A DNA stretch of 64,000 nt, from contig JAPVLO010000055.1 of NCBI GenBank assembly GCA_027257055.1, forward strand, positions 9,633,501 to 9,697,500. Direction: 5' to 3'. Source of the DNA: Cephalopachus bancanus (taxonomy: Eukaryota; Chordata; Mammalia; Primates; Tarsiidae). The position numbers were made by a program, and so were the translations under genes. A model generated the notes under the pieces. The model did not search any database and was not told where the DNA came from. It saw only the letters and a program-made list of their open reading frames with translations. Shown here piece by piece: positions 1 to 10,065 of this stretch (its first letter is position 1; the number at the start of each line of letters is the position of its first letter).

Positions 1-444
1 AGATCCTCTGCTTAACAAAAAACAGTCATGGACCAGATGAAAACAATTTTCCCTCATGGCACCTTCATCTTATTTTCCAGCCTCTGAGTAAAAACCGCAC
101 CTCTCACCTTGCAGCTATCACAGAACATGGGAATGTTGCCATCTGCATGGCCCTCACAGGAAATGATGCACATTCCCCAGATTTCTCGCAGGACAAAGGG
201 GCCTCCCTGCTCCGGCCCATACTGTGCACACACGGGAAGTGTGGATGGAACAGCAGCAAGGGCAGAGGCTGTCAAAGGTGTCTATGTCCAAAGGATTTGG
301 ACACCCTTGACATTGGACAGATCACTTTGAGCACCTACTAAGGGTAAAGAAATCCAGCTGCATGCAGGATAGAATGCTGCATGAAAGGCAACTCTGTATC
401 AGCCCTCCTGGATCTTACTTTTTTCTTGGATGCCCAATTAGTTA
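1..444. other. No gene or repeat recognised
   Basis: Mixed-composition sequence. Short overlapping reading frames on both strands lack any recognisable domain and look like chance frames. Nothing here could be assigned. Confidence 0.4.
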
Positions 445-862
445 CTTTAATTGCAATTATGATACATGCTACAAAGGAGAAGGGCAGGGTATGAGAGCAC
501 ACAAGACATGGGGACTGGACTTAGGTCGTTAAAGCCTGCTCTGGAAAGTGAGATTTTATTTGAAATTGAAGCATGATTAAGGGTGAGCTTGGTAACGAAG
601 AAGCCAGTGAGCCCTATGGGATGAGCTGAAGAAAATGTGAGACTGGCCCGAGGCAGAAGAAGCCTGTTGTATTCAAGGATCTCAAAGAAGTACCTGGTGG
701 TCAAGGGGCACAAAGAAGAGAGAAGCCTAGGCTGACATGATGGGCAAAAGCCAGAACACACAGGGCCCTATAGACCACATGAGTGATTTTTAGTTTTATT
801 CTTTAAGGTAAGGGAAGCCAGTGAAGTAAGTTTAGGCAAAGGAGTGGGAAGATAAGATTTAT
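445..862. repeat. Possible ancient mammalian interspersed repeat
   Basis: The stretch has the wording of an old, common mammalian repeat: a part reading like 'gggccctatagaccacatgag', then a 'ttttattctttaaggtaagggaag' type of segment. I recall this pattern from medium-reiterated or L2-like repeats but cannot name the family. Heavily diverged; a repeat-library search would settle it. Confidence 0.35.
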
Positions 863-924
863 CTTCTGAGAGACTGTCTTGCCATATGGAGAATGAAATA
901 GTGGGAAGCTAAAGCAGATGAGAC

Positions 925-1386
925 TCAAACAAAACCTTGCACACCTATGTTTGGAGCAGAACTACTCACCATAGACCGAAGATGGAAAGAACCCAAATGC
1001 CCATCAGCTGATGAATGGATAAACAAAATGCGGCATATCCATTTTTTGGACTATTACTCAGACATAAAAAGGAGTGCAGGACTAATGCAGGCTACGGTAT
1101 GGATGAATCTTGAAATCATTATCCTCAGTGAGAGGGGCCAGGCATAAAAGACCTCATATAATATGATTCATTTGCAAGCAACATCCAGAACAGGCAAATC
1201 CATAGAGCAAGAAGTGATTGCCAGGGGCTGAGGAGAGGAAGGAATGGTGAGTGGCTACTTAATGGATATGGACTTTACGTTTGGGAAAATGGAAAATTCT
1301 GAAACTAGAGAACCATGACGGTTACACAACACAATGAAAGCGTTCAGTGCATCACTGAACTCTACACTTCAACACAGTTAAAATGG
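925..1386 (+). mobile_element. Old L1 (L1M-type) 3' fragment
   Basis: The + strand frame at 947-1147 reads like the C-terminal end of L1 ORF2p: a '…ADEWINKMRHIHFLDYYSDIKR…' segment followed by a 'MNLEIIILSE' segment. Next comes a 3' UTR portion with the 'gattgccaggggctgaggag' wording of old L1M elements. The 5' part is missing and no target-site duplication was found, as expected for an ancient copy. The frame is a dead remnant, not a gene. Confidence 0.75.
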
Positions 1387-1952
1387 CAGCTTGCATGTTA
1401 TGTATATTTTGGCAAAATAAGAAAAAAGAGCAAATAAGAAAAGAGCGATTAGAACAGTGCTGCAGTGATACAGGCAAGAGTTGAAGAGAGCTTGGCTAAG
1501 AGTGGTAACGGGAAAACAAGACCATTGGGCAGATGAGCCCGGTGACAACTGGCCGGCTGGGTGTTCATTAAGGTAGGGTTGAAACATAAAAGAGCAGGAA
1601 ACCTGTGGAGCTGAACATCTAGCAACAGAAAGTCAGCAACAGAAAGGGGGCAGGCTTCCATTCAGGACTACAAACTGAGACAAGCACAGACTGCAGACAG
1701 GGGCTGAAGGGGAGCCTCACAAAGGGGGAGCCTCACCCATGGAAAGCATCCCCACTGCACAGCTCCGGATGACCATTGCTGTGTCAGATTGTGTCCCAGC
1801 ATTACCAGATCTTCTGAGAAGCTCAACGTAAATACTTCTAATGTGAAATTTTCCCATTTTGAAGGTAGCAACTCTTTCAAAAGCTTTGAAATATGTATGG
1901 GTCATGTATAACATATCTTACTGGGATTGCCATTATTCAACCTCTGACTTAA
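1387..1952. other. No gene or repeat recognised
   Basis: Mixed sequence upstream of the first Alu. Reading frames of 65-70 codons overlap on the - strand in different frames and show no domain. Confidence 0.4.
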
Positions 1953-1967
1953 CACTCTCTAAAATTC

Positions 1968-2242
1968 TTTTTTTTTTTTGAGTCAGAGTCTCACTCTGTC
2001 GCCCAAACTGGAGTGCAGTGGCCGCTCTTGAGCCGCTGGGCTCCAGCGATTCTTCCGCCTCAGCCTTCCAAGTAGCTGGAACTACAGGCACGCGCTACCA
2101 CACCCAGCTAAGTTTTTGATTTATTGTAGAGATGAGGTCTCGCCAAGTTGCTCAGGCGGGTCTCGAATCCGCGGGCTCAGGCAATCCACTTACCTCAGCC
2201 TCCCAAGGTGTGGGATTACAGGCTGAGCCACTGAGCCTGGTT
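1968..2242 (-). mobile_element. Alu, lineage-type, - strand
   Basis: On the + strand it begins with a poly-T tract, then the reverse complement of a dimeric Alu with the segment 'gatttattgtagagatgagg' that marks this window's Alus. It is flanked by a perfect target-site duplication CACTCTCTAAAATTC (1953-1967 and 2243-2257, with one further T matching). The B-box hairpin has GCGGA/CCCGC arms, one mismatch from a perfect stem. Confidence 0.95.
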
Positions 2243-2258
2243 CACTCTCTAAAATTCT

Positions 2259-3439
2259 AAATGACTTTAAACCAGGCTTCCTGCCTTCAATACGTTTATT
2301 AATTTAAATTGGCAGATAAAAGACTTACTTAAAATAAGTGGATACTTCAGGGATCCTTGTCGAATGAGTGAGTAGAGTCTGTGCTGAGGGAGAAGAGAGT
2401 AGTGGGTTGACACAGGGTCAAGAACAGTAGAGGTTTACCAGAGAGATGGAATACAGCAAAAGAGCAAGCACAAGCATGCACAATTACGTGCAGAAACCTG
2501 CGATGCACACAAGGAGAGAACCAAGGCAGAAACTCACACAAGGAATGAGACATGGCCCAATGCCTGGGACAGGTGTACAAGGATTAACTCCAAGGAATGA
2601 GGCAAGAAGTGAATGATGGAAACTAGATTAGAGTAGCTGGGGCAGAACAGCCCAAGGACGAATTCTTCTGTACCAGTAAAGGAGGAATTTTTGCCCTAGG
2701 GCTAGGGGAATAATAAAATAATAACACATGACGCTGGACAGTAGAGATTTGCAATAGTCGATTAGTCTCATATACCCACAACCAGGAGTAGCAGGACACT
2801 GCAGGCCATGCAGAGCCACATGGGAGTAGCACTCAGTAGAGTGAGCAATCTGGGGCTATGGGAGTCAGGCTTTGTAGTAACAAGAGGGCGGGGTGGTCAC
2901 CCTTACCAGGGGAGGATTTGATTAGTTTATTTAAATAATGTGGCAAGCTTGCAGGAAGTGAAAATTATTAGGATGAGGCCTAAATAGGTTCAACTGGTCC
3001 AGCTGATGAGGATCTGACTGGATTGGGAGACATTCCCACTGAATGGGAGCATACCTGGAAAAAGCAGAGAAACTCACAGCTATGTCTTTGGGGTCATGGG
3101 AGGCTCAAAGATCTCAGGGCAGCACTTGAAATTTTAGGCCTTCCATTGCACCCTCTCAGAACTATCTTTTCAAGCACAAATGAGGCAGTGTCACTCCCTG
3201 ATTAACACTCCTTGCATAGGATGAAGGCAAGCTTCTTAGGAAAGCACCTTTTAATTCTGACGACTTGTCCAGTTTCAGCTCCTCTATGCCCCAGGCTCCA
3301 CATCTAGGCTTCGGCCTCACCCACTCTCCCCTGTCCAGGTCAGGAACAACAATGAGGAAGCGGAGGGAACCTATTATCTAGCTCCCCTTTCTCCATACCA
3401 CTCCCACATTTGGACATCCGGGTCAGTTATGTTGTTAAC
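2259..3439. other. No gene recognised; mostly unique sequence
   Basis: Short frames occur on both strands without domains. A part near 2820-2900 ('gtcaggctttgtagtaacaag') may be an old repeat but is too diverged to assign. Confidence 0.4.
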
Positions 3440-3700
3440 ATTGTCATAAAAATAACCTCCAGCGAACGCAGCACTTCAGTGTTTATGGAATCTGCTCATA
3501 TCCATTATTGCATTTCTTCTACTCAGCAATCCTTAAGGTAGATTTTATTAACTCCATCTCACAGATGAGAAACTTGGGTTCAGAGAGGTTAATTAACGTG
3601 CTTAAGATCCAACTGTGAACAAATATCAGACCAAAACTTGGAATGCAAGCTTTTGGACTGAAAGTCCAATCCTGTTTCTCTAATACCACAACTTCCATTC
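3440..3700 (-). mobile_element. MIR-type SINE, - strand
   Basis: Reads as the reverse complement of a MIR: 'ccatctcacagatgagaaac' followed by 'agagaggttaattaacgtgc' and then a diverged tRNA-related end. A tRNA-derived mammalian SINE, old and without recognisable flanking repeats. Confidence 0.7.
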
Positions 3701-5029
3701 TAGAAAAATAGATCTCCACATCTCTGTCCCATCTTCATCTCAACAATGTGAGAATTCTGTCTCCCTTCAACCAGAGAAACAAAGTACGACAAAATATATT
3801 CAAAAAAAGCAACCCTTTCTGCTTTTAACAAATTATCTAGCATTTGCCCATACATTTCATTAGGTTCTTAATTGGAAAATGTTGGACTTTTCCCCAGTCA
3901 TTTCCTTTGTAAGGTCTCCAAGCTAGAAGCAAATCATCTAAACTTCAGGGACCATATTATAAGAGATTGCATGTGTATGTGCACATATGTGGAAATGTGT
4001 TTGTTCTGGTTCTTTTAATCCTGAAAATATGTATCCCATTGATAAACACATCACAGGCCTATGATAAATGCTTGTTGAAGTGAAAATAAAGCTGAGATGA
4101 ATTCACTTAAATTTCACAGATAATACATCTGTAGGCCATTTAATCCTTTGAGTTGAGTAAAATACCCTAACTCCAAAATTAGTATCTGTAAGCTAGTGAC
4201 CATTCTCAAGAAGGGTTCTGGTCCACTTAAGGAAAGAATTCACTTTTGACCTGGGTGATGAATTGAGATCACCTCAATTTATACGAAACATGGCTGCATA
4301 CCAAACTCAAATGAATCTGCACTCAGTTTTCAAATGTCATATTAACTGTTCCTACCTGTGTTTTCGTAGAAGACAAAGGGGAAGTTAGGTCTAAACAGAG
4401 CAAGCACTACTGAACCATTTCTCCCTTCAACCTTAACATCTTGTCTCTGTGGACTTGACCCTCAAGGACAAGCTAAAAGATTTGTCCACAAGGGCCAAGG
4501 GGAGACTAGTTACCAAAGCTGGACACACCTCGCTCAGCCCACACTACCATAGTAAAGAGTTATCATGAAAAGGGGACACAGTCAGAGATGGAGGAGGAGA
4601 ATGGTGTGTGAAAAGTCAGCAAGCAATATAAAGACACAATTACAAGAAAGGGATTTAGAAAACCACAGAGAAACTTGGGGTAGCAGATAAGTTGATGAGT
4701 TGCCGAGAACCTTGGCGAAACTCACACACAAGTGCTCATCTTGTTCTGCACTTGGTGAGCCGTTTGTCATGAAGTTCACACAACTGACTGGGTTGTGGAA
4801 AGAGGAACAGATCCACATAGTTGAGGACTTTAACTAGATTTCACCAGTAACAAACTGCATGGTACTGAGCATGTCACATTCATCTGCGACTCAGTTATTT
4901 CATTTTAATAGTGCAAACAATAACTATTTCATAGGAGTCTTGTGAGAAATAAGATGACTTATAGATGTTCTCAGAATATTAGTTGAATGAGAACGTGTGG
5001 ATGTGGCTGAAAGAAGTATGTTTATTGAA
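3701..5029. other. No gene or repeat recognised
   Basis: AT-rich unique-looking sequence. The 78-codon - strand frame near 4582-4818 has no recognised domain. Confidence 0.4.
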
Positions 5030-5282
5030 TGAAAATTATAATTCACGTTTTTTAACACCTTGCTATGTGTTTGGCTTACCTGAAGAGCTTTATGTGTGTT
5101 ATCTACTTCACCTTCACAAAATAAATCTATACGGAAAGAAATTTTTTTATCCCATTTTGTAGATCAGGAAATTGACTTGTAGAGAAATTCAGTACATGCC
5201 AAAGGTCACACAGCTAAGGAGTGCAAAAAGGGCAGCCCAAACCCAGGAAGTGGGGTCTGAAGTCCACGTTGCTAATCACTCA
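5030..5282 (-). mobile_element. MIR-type SINE, - strand
   Basis: Contains 'cccattttgtagatcagg', then 'gccaaaggtcacacagctaa', the reverse-complement core of MIR, preceded by the 'cttgctatgtgtttggc' 3' part. Diverged but clear. Confidence 0.8.
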
Positions 5283-5339
5283 TGAATAATAATGAAGAGG
5301 AGGTGGAAGGAGGAGAAGAAGTATATTCCATGGGTTGTC

Positions 5340-5440
5340 TTGTGTGAGCCTCTCATTAGTTCTAGTGGGTAGGTACTACCATAGCCCCATTTCACAGGGG
5401 AGAATACTGAGAACAGAGGAGGCTTACTAACTTACACTAG
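5340..5440 (-). mobile_element. MIR fragment, - strand
   Basis: Short core 'gccccatttcacaggggaga' with nearby 'ctgagaacagaggag'. A second, partial MIR directly after the previous one. Confidence 0.55.
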
Positions 5441-5482
5441 GAGCATGCAGGAGAGGGAAACCACAAATCATTTGCTATGCCT

Positions 5483-5690
5483 GTTTGAGAAGCAGCACAG
5501 GGTGGTGAACAAGACAACGGACCTTACAGCCAGATTTTGTGGGTTCAAATTCCACACTTGCTGTGTGACCTTAGGCATGTCGCTTTGCCTGCCTGTGCCT
5601 CAGTTTCCCCATCTGTATAATTGGGATAATAATAATACCAAACTCATAGTTTGTTGTGAGGATTAAATAAGTTAATAGATACTACATACC
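5483..5690 (+). mobile_element. MIR-type SINE, + strand
   Basis: Well-preserved MIR: 'gggttcaaattccacacttg' (B-box region), 'ctcagtttccccatctgta', and 'gtgaggattaaataagttaa'. It accounts for the 73-codon reading frame beginning at 5445, which is therefore not a gene. Confidence 0.9.
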
Positions 5691-5835
5691 TGCTCCTCAA
5701 TGTGTGATCCATCAGCAGTAGCTGGGAGCTTGCTAGAAATGCAGAATCCTGGGTCCAATTCAGTCACCAAATCTGAATCTGACCTCAGGGAATTTGTGTG
5801 CATATTGACCTTTGAGAAGAGCTGAGGATGTACAG
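5691..5835 (-). mobile_element. MER5A-like hAT relic, - strand
   Basis: Matches the reverse complement of the MER5 wording: 'gggagcttgctagaaatgca' then 'gaatcctgggtcc…aaatctgaatctg' and a terminal 'ctttgagaagagctgagg'. A short non-autonomous DNA transposon, old. Assigned from memory of the consensus. Confidence 0.65.
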
Positions 5836-6514
5836 TAAGTGCTGTGTTAGCAAACGTGTATTATTTTTGTCACTGAGGCATGAGTGACAGGAAGTGGGCA
5901 GGGACAGGTGAAAAGTGAGACAGGTAAAGCCAGTTGGAGCTGGATTACAAAGGGCTCAGCTCAGGAAATCAGACGTCCTAAAGGTAGCAGAGGGACACAG
6001 AGTCCGTGGAGGGTTAGGCTGGGAGACGCAATCAAGATCACAGTTTAGAATTATCTACCAAATGAAGTCAACCAAACAAATGACCAACCACTAAATGCAC
6101 AAGCATTGCAAGGTTCTTATACAGTTCACCCAGAGCCCAGGACATCCTTGGTGCTCACCTGCAACCCACAGTAGGCCTGCACAGGCCTGTGTGTGTCCCA
6201 TGCCTGGCTCCCCACAGCATCACTGAACAAATAAAAGTATCTCCTTAATCTTCTACAGTGGCGGATCAGGACCTAAAATTAATCAAATGAGACAATTCAT
6301 GTTAAGGTGTGTGATAAATGGGAAGCACTGCGCAAAAGTGAGGATTCATTATTGAGGCAGCAATCACCTTTTCAATGAAAAGAGCGCCCGACTCCCATAG
6401 GAATACCTGGGTCCCGGAACTCAGAACGTAATTCCAAGAGGGATTCTGAATGGATAACCTTGGGTGTATGTGTCTAGGGGCAGAGATTTATATCTCTAAA
6501 TGGTTCTAAAGAGA

Positions 6515-6626
6515 AGTAGTGATTTAGAGGTATAGTTCTCAAATGCACACTGCATCAGAATCCTCCCTAATTCAGACACAGGTGACCAGGCCTTCTCCCA
6601 GAGTTCCCAGTTTAGTAGATCTGGGT
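6515..6626 (+). mobile_element. MER5A-like hAT relic, + strand, truncated
   Basis: Begins 'ggtatagttctcaaatgcac…catcagaatcctccc', the start of MER5A. It stops where the MLT1-type LTR begins at 6627, so the LTR probably landed in it. No matching second half was recognised on the far side. Confidence 0.6.
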
Positions 6627-6895
6627 TGTATTGTTTGCTTAGGCTGCTACAACAAAGCACCACAAATGGAGAAACTCAAACAACAGAATTTTATTTTCTC
6701 ACAGTTCTGGAGGGTAGAAGTCTACAATCAAGGTGTCAGCAGGGTTGGTTCCTTCTAGTGCCTGTAAGGAGCATCTGTTTCAAGCCTCTCTTCCTAGTTG
6801 GTGTGAGTTTTCTGGTCATCTTTGGGGTATTTGGATTATAGACACATCACTCCAATCTCTGACTTCACGTTCACATGGTTGTTCTGTGTGTGTGT

Positions 6896-6934
<39 letters not shown>

Positions 6935-7110
6935 AAATGTCCCCTTATTATAAGGCCACCAGCCATATTGGATTAGAGGTACCATCCTGCTCCTGACCTC
7001 ATCTCAATTGATTACATCAATAACCAGCTTATCTCCAAATACAGGCACATTCAGAGGTGCTGAGGATTAGGACCTCAACATATGAGTTTTAGGGAGACAT
7101 GATTCATCCT
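6627..7110 (-). mobile_element. MLT1-type MaLR LTR, - strand
   Basis: Reads as the reverse complement of an MLT1 LTR: 'tttgcttaggctgctacaac', 'ttattttctcacagttctgg', 'gtcagcagggttggttcctt', 'ttataaggccaccagccata', 'ggattaggacctcaacatat'. A solitary LTR; no internal retroviral region is present. A GT microsatellite has expanded inside it. A paralogous copy lies at 56439-56867. Confidence 0.85.
6885..6932. repeat. (GT)n microsatellite
   Basis: Nearly pure GT/TG dinucleotide run with one interruption (TGTGGTGTG) near 6897. It lies where MLT1 LTRs normally carry a short 'tgtgtgtg' segment, so it expanded from a seed in the LTR. It explains the Cys/Val run in an 87-codon frame at 6733-6996. Confidence 0.98.
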
Positions 7111-9239
7111 CACCTTGTACATAGCTCACAGTCCCCAAATCCTAATGAAGTCTGGATTACTTTGGTAATAAATGATCCACAGTACACGATTTTATTTCTT
7201 CTCGGCCTTATTCAGCTCCCTCTAAATACAGATTTATTTGCCATTGTACCTTCACTCCTGGACTCCTGCAGTCCTCCGGGAAATGAGTCCTGGGCCTCTG
7301 CAGCATGACTTACCTGAGCGGTCGCCCATCAATGCTCACCTCTGTGAGGGCACCATTCACAGCTCTGTGATTCTTTGTCCCTCTAAGCCCTTCTCCCTCC
7401 CAGAACTCCAACGATTCCCAGAGCAACTGCCTTTCTCGATGTGTCTATAGAGCTGGAAATCTGCGGTTACCATGGTTAATATTTCTGACTTGATTGGCAC
7501 CACCAGTAATTGAACACCAGTCTCTCGAGTGCAACACGCTCTATTCATTAGCTCCTATTGTGTTAGGCCATTGCATCAAACCACATTATTTTTTGCTTGC
7601 AAAAAAAAAAAAAAGAAAAAGAAGAAGAAAGGAAGAAAGAAAAGGCAGTCATGAATACAACAACGCTATGTTGCCATATGAGATGTTGCAGTTTTGCTTC
7701 GAGGGTGAAATCGTTCTAGACGGAACGTAATGTTGTACCAGCTCTGGCCCCATCAAGAATGGTGAGATGTAAAGTGAGAAATCTTAATTTTGGTGGCACA
7801 GTCACACAGAATCAGAGCTAGAAATCAAAACTAGCCGAGTCCCAGTGTTTGTGTCATGAAGGCAACTGCTCATTTGTTTACCATACTGTCAACATGCTCA
7901 GAGCCATCTCAGAATCCGTGTCTCCTTACATCTATTTATATCCTACACCCCTTCCGAGCATTTCGGAAATCTTTTGTGAGCTTATGGAAGTTTTTGTCTG
8001 ATGAATTAATAAAAAGTGCATGAATTTGTAAAATTCATGCATTCTTTACCTCAGGTTTCTATTTTTAATAATCATGACAAATGTTTTGTTTGTTTTTAAG
8101 CTAGAGATGCTTCCTTTATCTTCAGCAGAATTCCCCCACTTTTCTTCTTTTAAACTATTTTCTTTCTCACTTCCTCACCCACAGTTCCTAGAGGTAACAC
8201 TAATATCAGATTTCGTATCTATGCAAGCAATTATGTTTTAAACAATAAAGAAAATGTAAAAATAAAAAGGTGGGGCTTTGGGGGTTTGTTTTGATTTTTT
8301 ACAAAAACATTCCAGTGTTTAATTGTAAAACCATTCTGGTTTCATAATTTCTTGCTTTAGGTCATGGGAAATTGTAAGACTTTAAAAACTGAATGTGGAC
8401 ATCCTTGATGCTCACCTGTTCTCTGGGTCCACGTTGCTGAAGCTGAGAAAACAGCTCCACTCTATGGACTAACATCACTTAGAGCCTCCTTCTCCTCAAA
8501 ATGGGTCCTTTTCTGTGAACATGAATGCCGTTTAAGCTCTCGTAGATTCCCTCTTCTTCATACCCTGCTTCAGCTTAACCCCCCATTTACCTCTTCCCCA
8601 TGTTGCTCAGTTTCCCTTTTTGCTGCTTTCCTATGGAATGCTCCCTCCCCATCCAGGCCTCATCACTGTGTGCCTGGAGTTCAGAAATCACCTGCTCTCT
8701 GACTACCTGCCTCTGCTCATCCTCTTGACTTGGGATGGGGCTAACTTCCTAAAATTACTTATGTTTTGTTTCCTGAGAAAGTTTGCAATATTAAAATTAT
8801 TTCCTCACTAGAAGCGAGTCAAAAAACTCAAAGTACGATGACCACAACCACCTGCAAAGCTTTGTTTTCCAGCACTATGTTAAAAACTATGCATCTGGTG
8901 TCTCTGTGCCTACCCTTTATCACTCTCTACTGCCCTACGTTGGAATGCTTCTCAGGCTACCATGGCTGCCCAGCCCTGAGGACACTGGGCCATTAGCATT
9001 CCTCATTGCCACCAAATACAGCATATTTAAACTCATCTATCTGGCTCTTCAATCAACCAAACTTCAATGCCTCCCCCATTCCAACTCCTTCCCAGCTATG
9101 CTATACTTGATTTTACTCCACCCCTGCAAAGCTGATCTCCAAAGCGATTATTTCAAAGGTTCAACCTTATACCAAAAGCATCTTTCTGGAGCTAACAGCC
9201 TTGGTAGGGTCCTTTGCTCTTCCCCTTCATCTCTCTAAA
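7111..9239. other. No gene recognised; includes a poly-purine tract at 7601-7644
   Basis: An A-rich/AAG-rich purine tract sits at 7601-7644. The rest is unique-looking, pyrimidine-rich from about 8480 to 9240. The longest frame here, 110 codons at 8906-9238 on the + strand, shows no domain and lies in diverged sequence that could be an L2 relic. Confidence 0.4.
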
Positions 9240-9482
9240 CTTAGTCATACTCCAATCCCAGTTCAAAGTCCTGTTCCCTTCCTGAAGCCCTCTCTGCCTT
9301 TATCCCATGCCAGTTTGCCCCCAAGTCAGCCCTGTGCCGCCCCTGAGATGCCCAGGATAGGTTGAGCCAGTCTGTCTAACTCAACCAAAAACTCCTTTCT
9401 GACAGACTGCACATGCTTTCCTGCTAATGCTATAGCACGCTAAACACATAGCTGGGGTATGCTCAGCAAACATTTTAAAATG
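9240..9482 (+). mobile_element. Possible L2 3' fragment
   Basis: Wording such as 'ttcccttcctgaagccctct' and a tail 'atgctcagcaaacattttaa' resembles the 3' part of LINE-2. Diverged; family assignment is from memory. Confidence 0.45.
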
Positions 9483-9821
9483 TGTGTAATGAAGGTAATA
9501 GACATGAATGATGCATTCAGTTCTGAATGTTTCTCCCCAACACAAAATGAAACCGCTCTTCTCCTTAACTTCCTAGAACTCAAGTTGCATTTACAAAGTC
9601 CAGGGAAGCTTGCAGAGTGTTCCCAGGGCACTTCCCAAGCAAGTGTTAGGAAACAGGTTACTGATTCTCCAGCCCTCCAGCCAGCTGCCTCTATTGCCTC
9701 ATGTTCGGGTGAAGTTATGGGAAGACACAGAGCTCTTCCAAGCTTGGCCTAGCACCAACTCTAGACTCTACTCCGGTGAATTCCACGTCACTCCCAAACC
9801 CTCATGCCCTCCCCCCACCTT

Positions 9822-10065
9822 CACCTTGACCTCTATGCCCCCCTTTCTTCTGTGATTTCTTTGCTGGAATGCCTGACATTCATGTTACAAGGCTCAGCTT
9901 AATGGTCACCTCTCTGTGACGCCTCCCTCCTCCACTCAGATGAAGTATGACATACCCTCAGCTCCTCTGCATTTCCATAACCCTTTGAACTTGCCATTTT
10001 GGGGTTGAGTTTTTGTGTTTTTGTTTTGCCACTGCCCCTGTCTCTACACTAAAGCTAAGATTCAC
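9822..10065 (+). mobile_element. L2-like 3' fragment
   Basis: Contains 'aaggctcagcttaatggtca', 'cctctctgtgacgcctccct', then a 'tccataaccctttgaactt' segment, which follows the LINE-2 3' consensus in order. Old, no coding capacity. Confidence 0.55.

Noticed and set aside
6627..7110. Intact endogenous retrovirus
   Set aside because: Only solitary MaLR LTRs occur (6627, 34853, 56439), with no internal gag, pol or env region beside them.
8906..9238. 110-codon + strand frame
   Set aside because: No domain or homologue recognised; surrounding sequence looks like diverged non-coding DNA.
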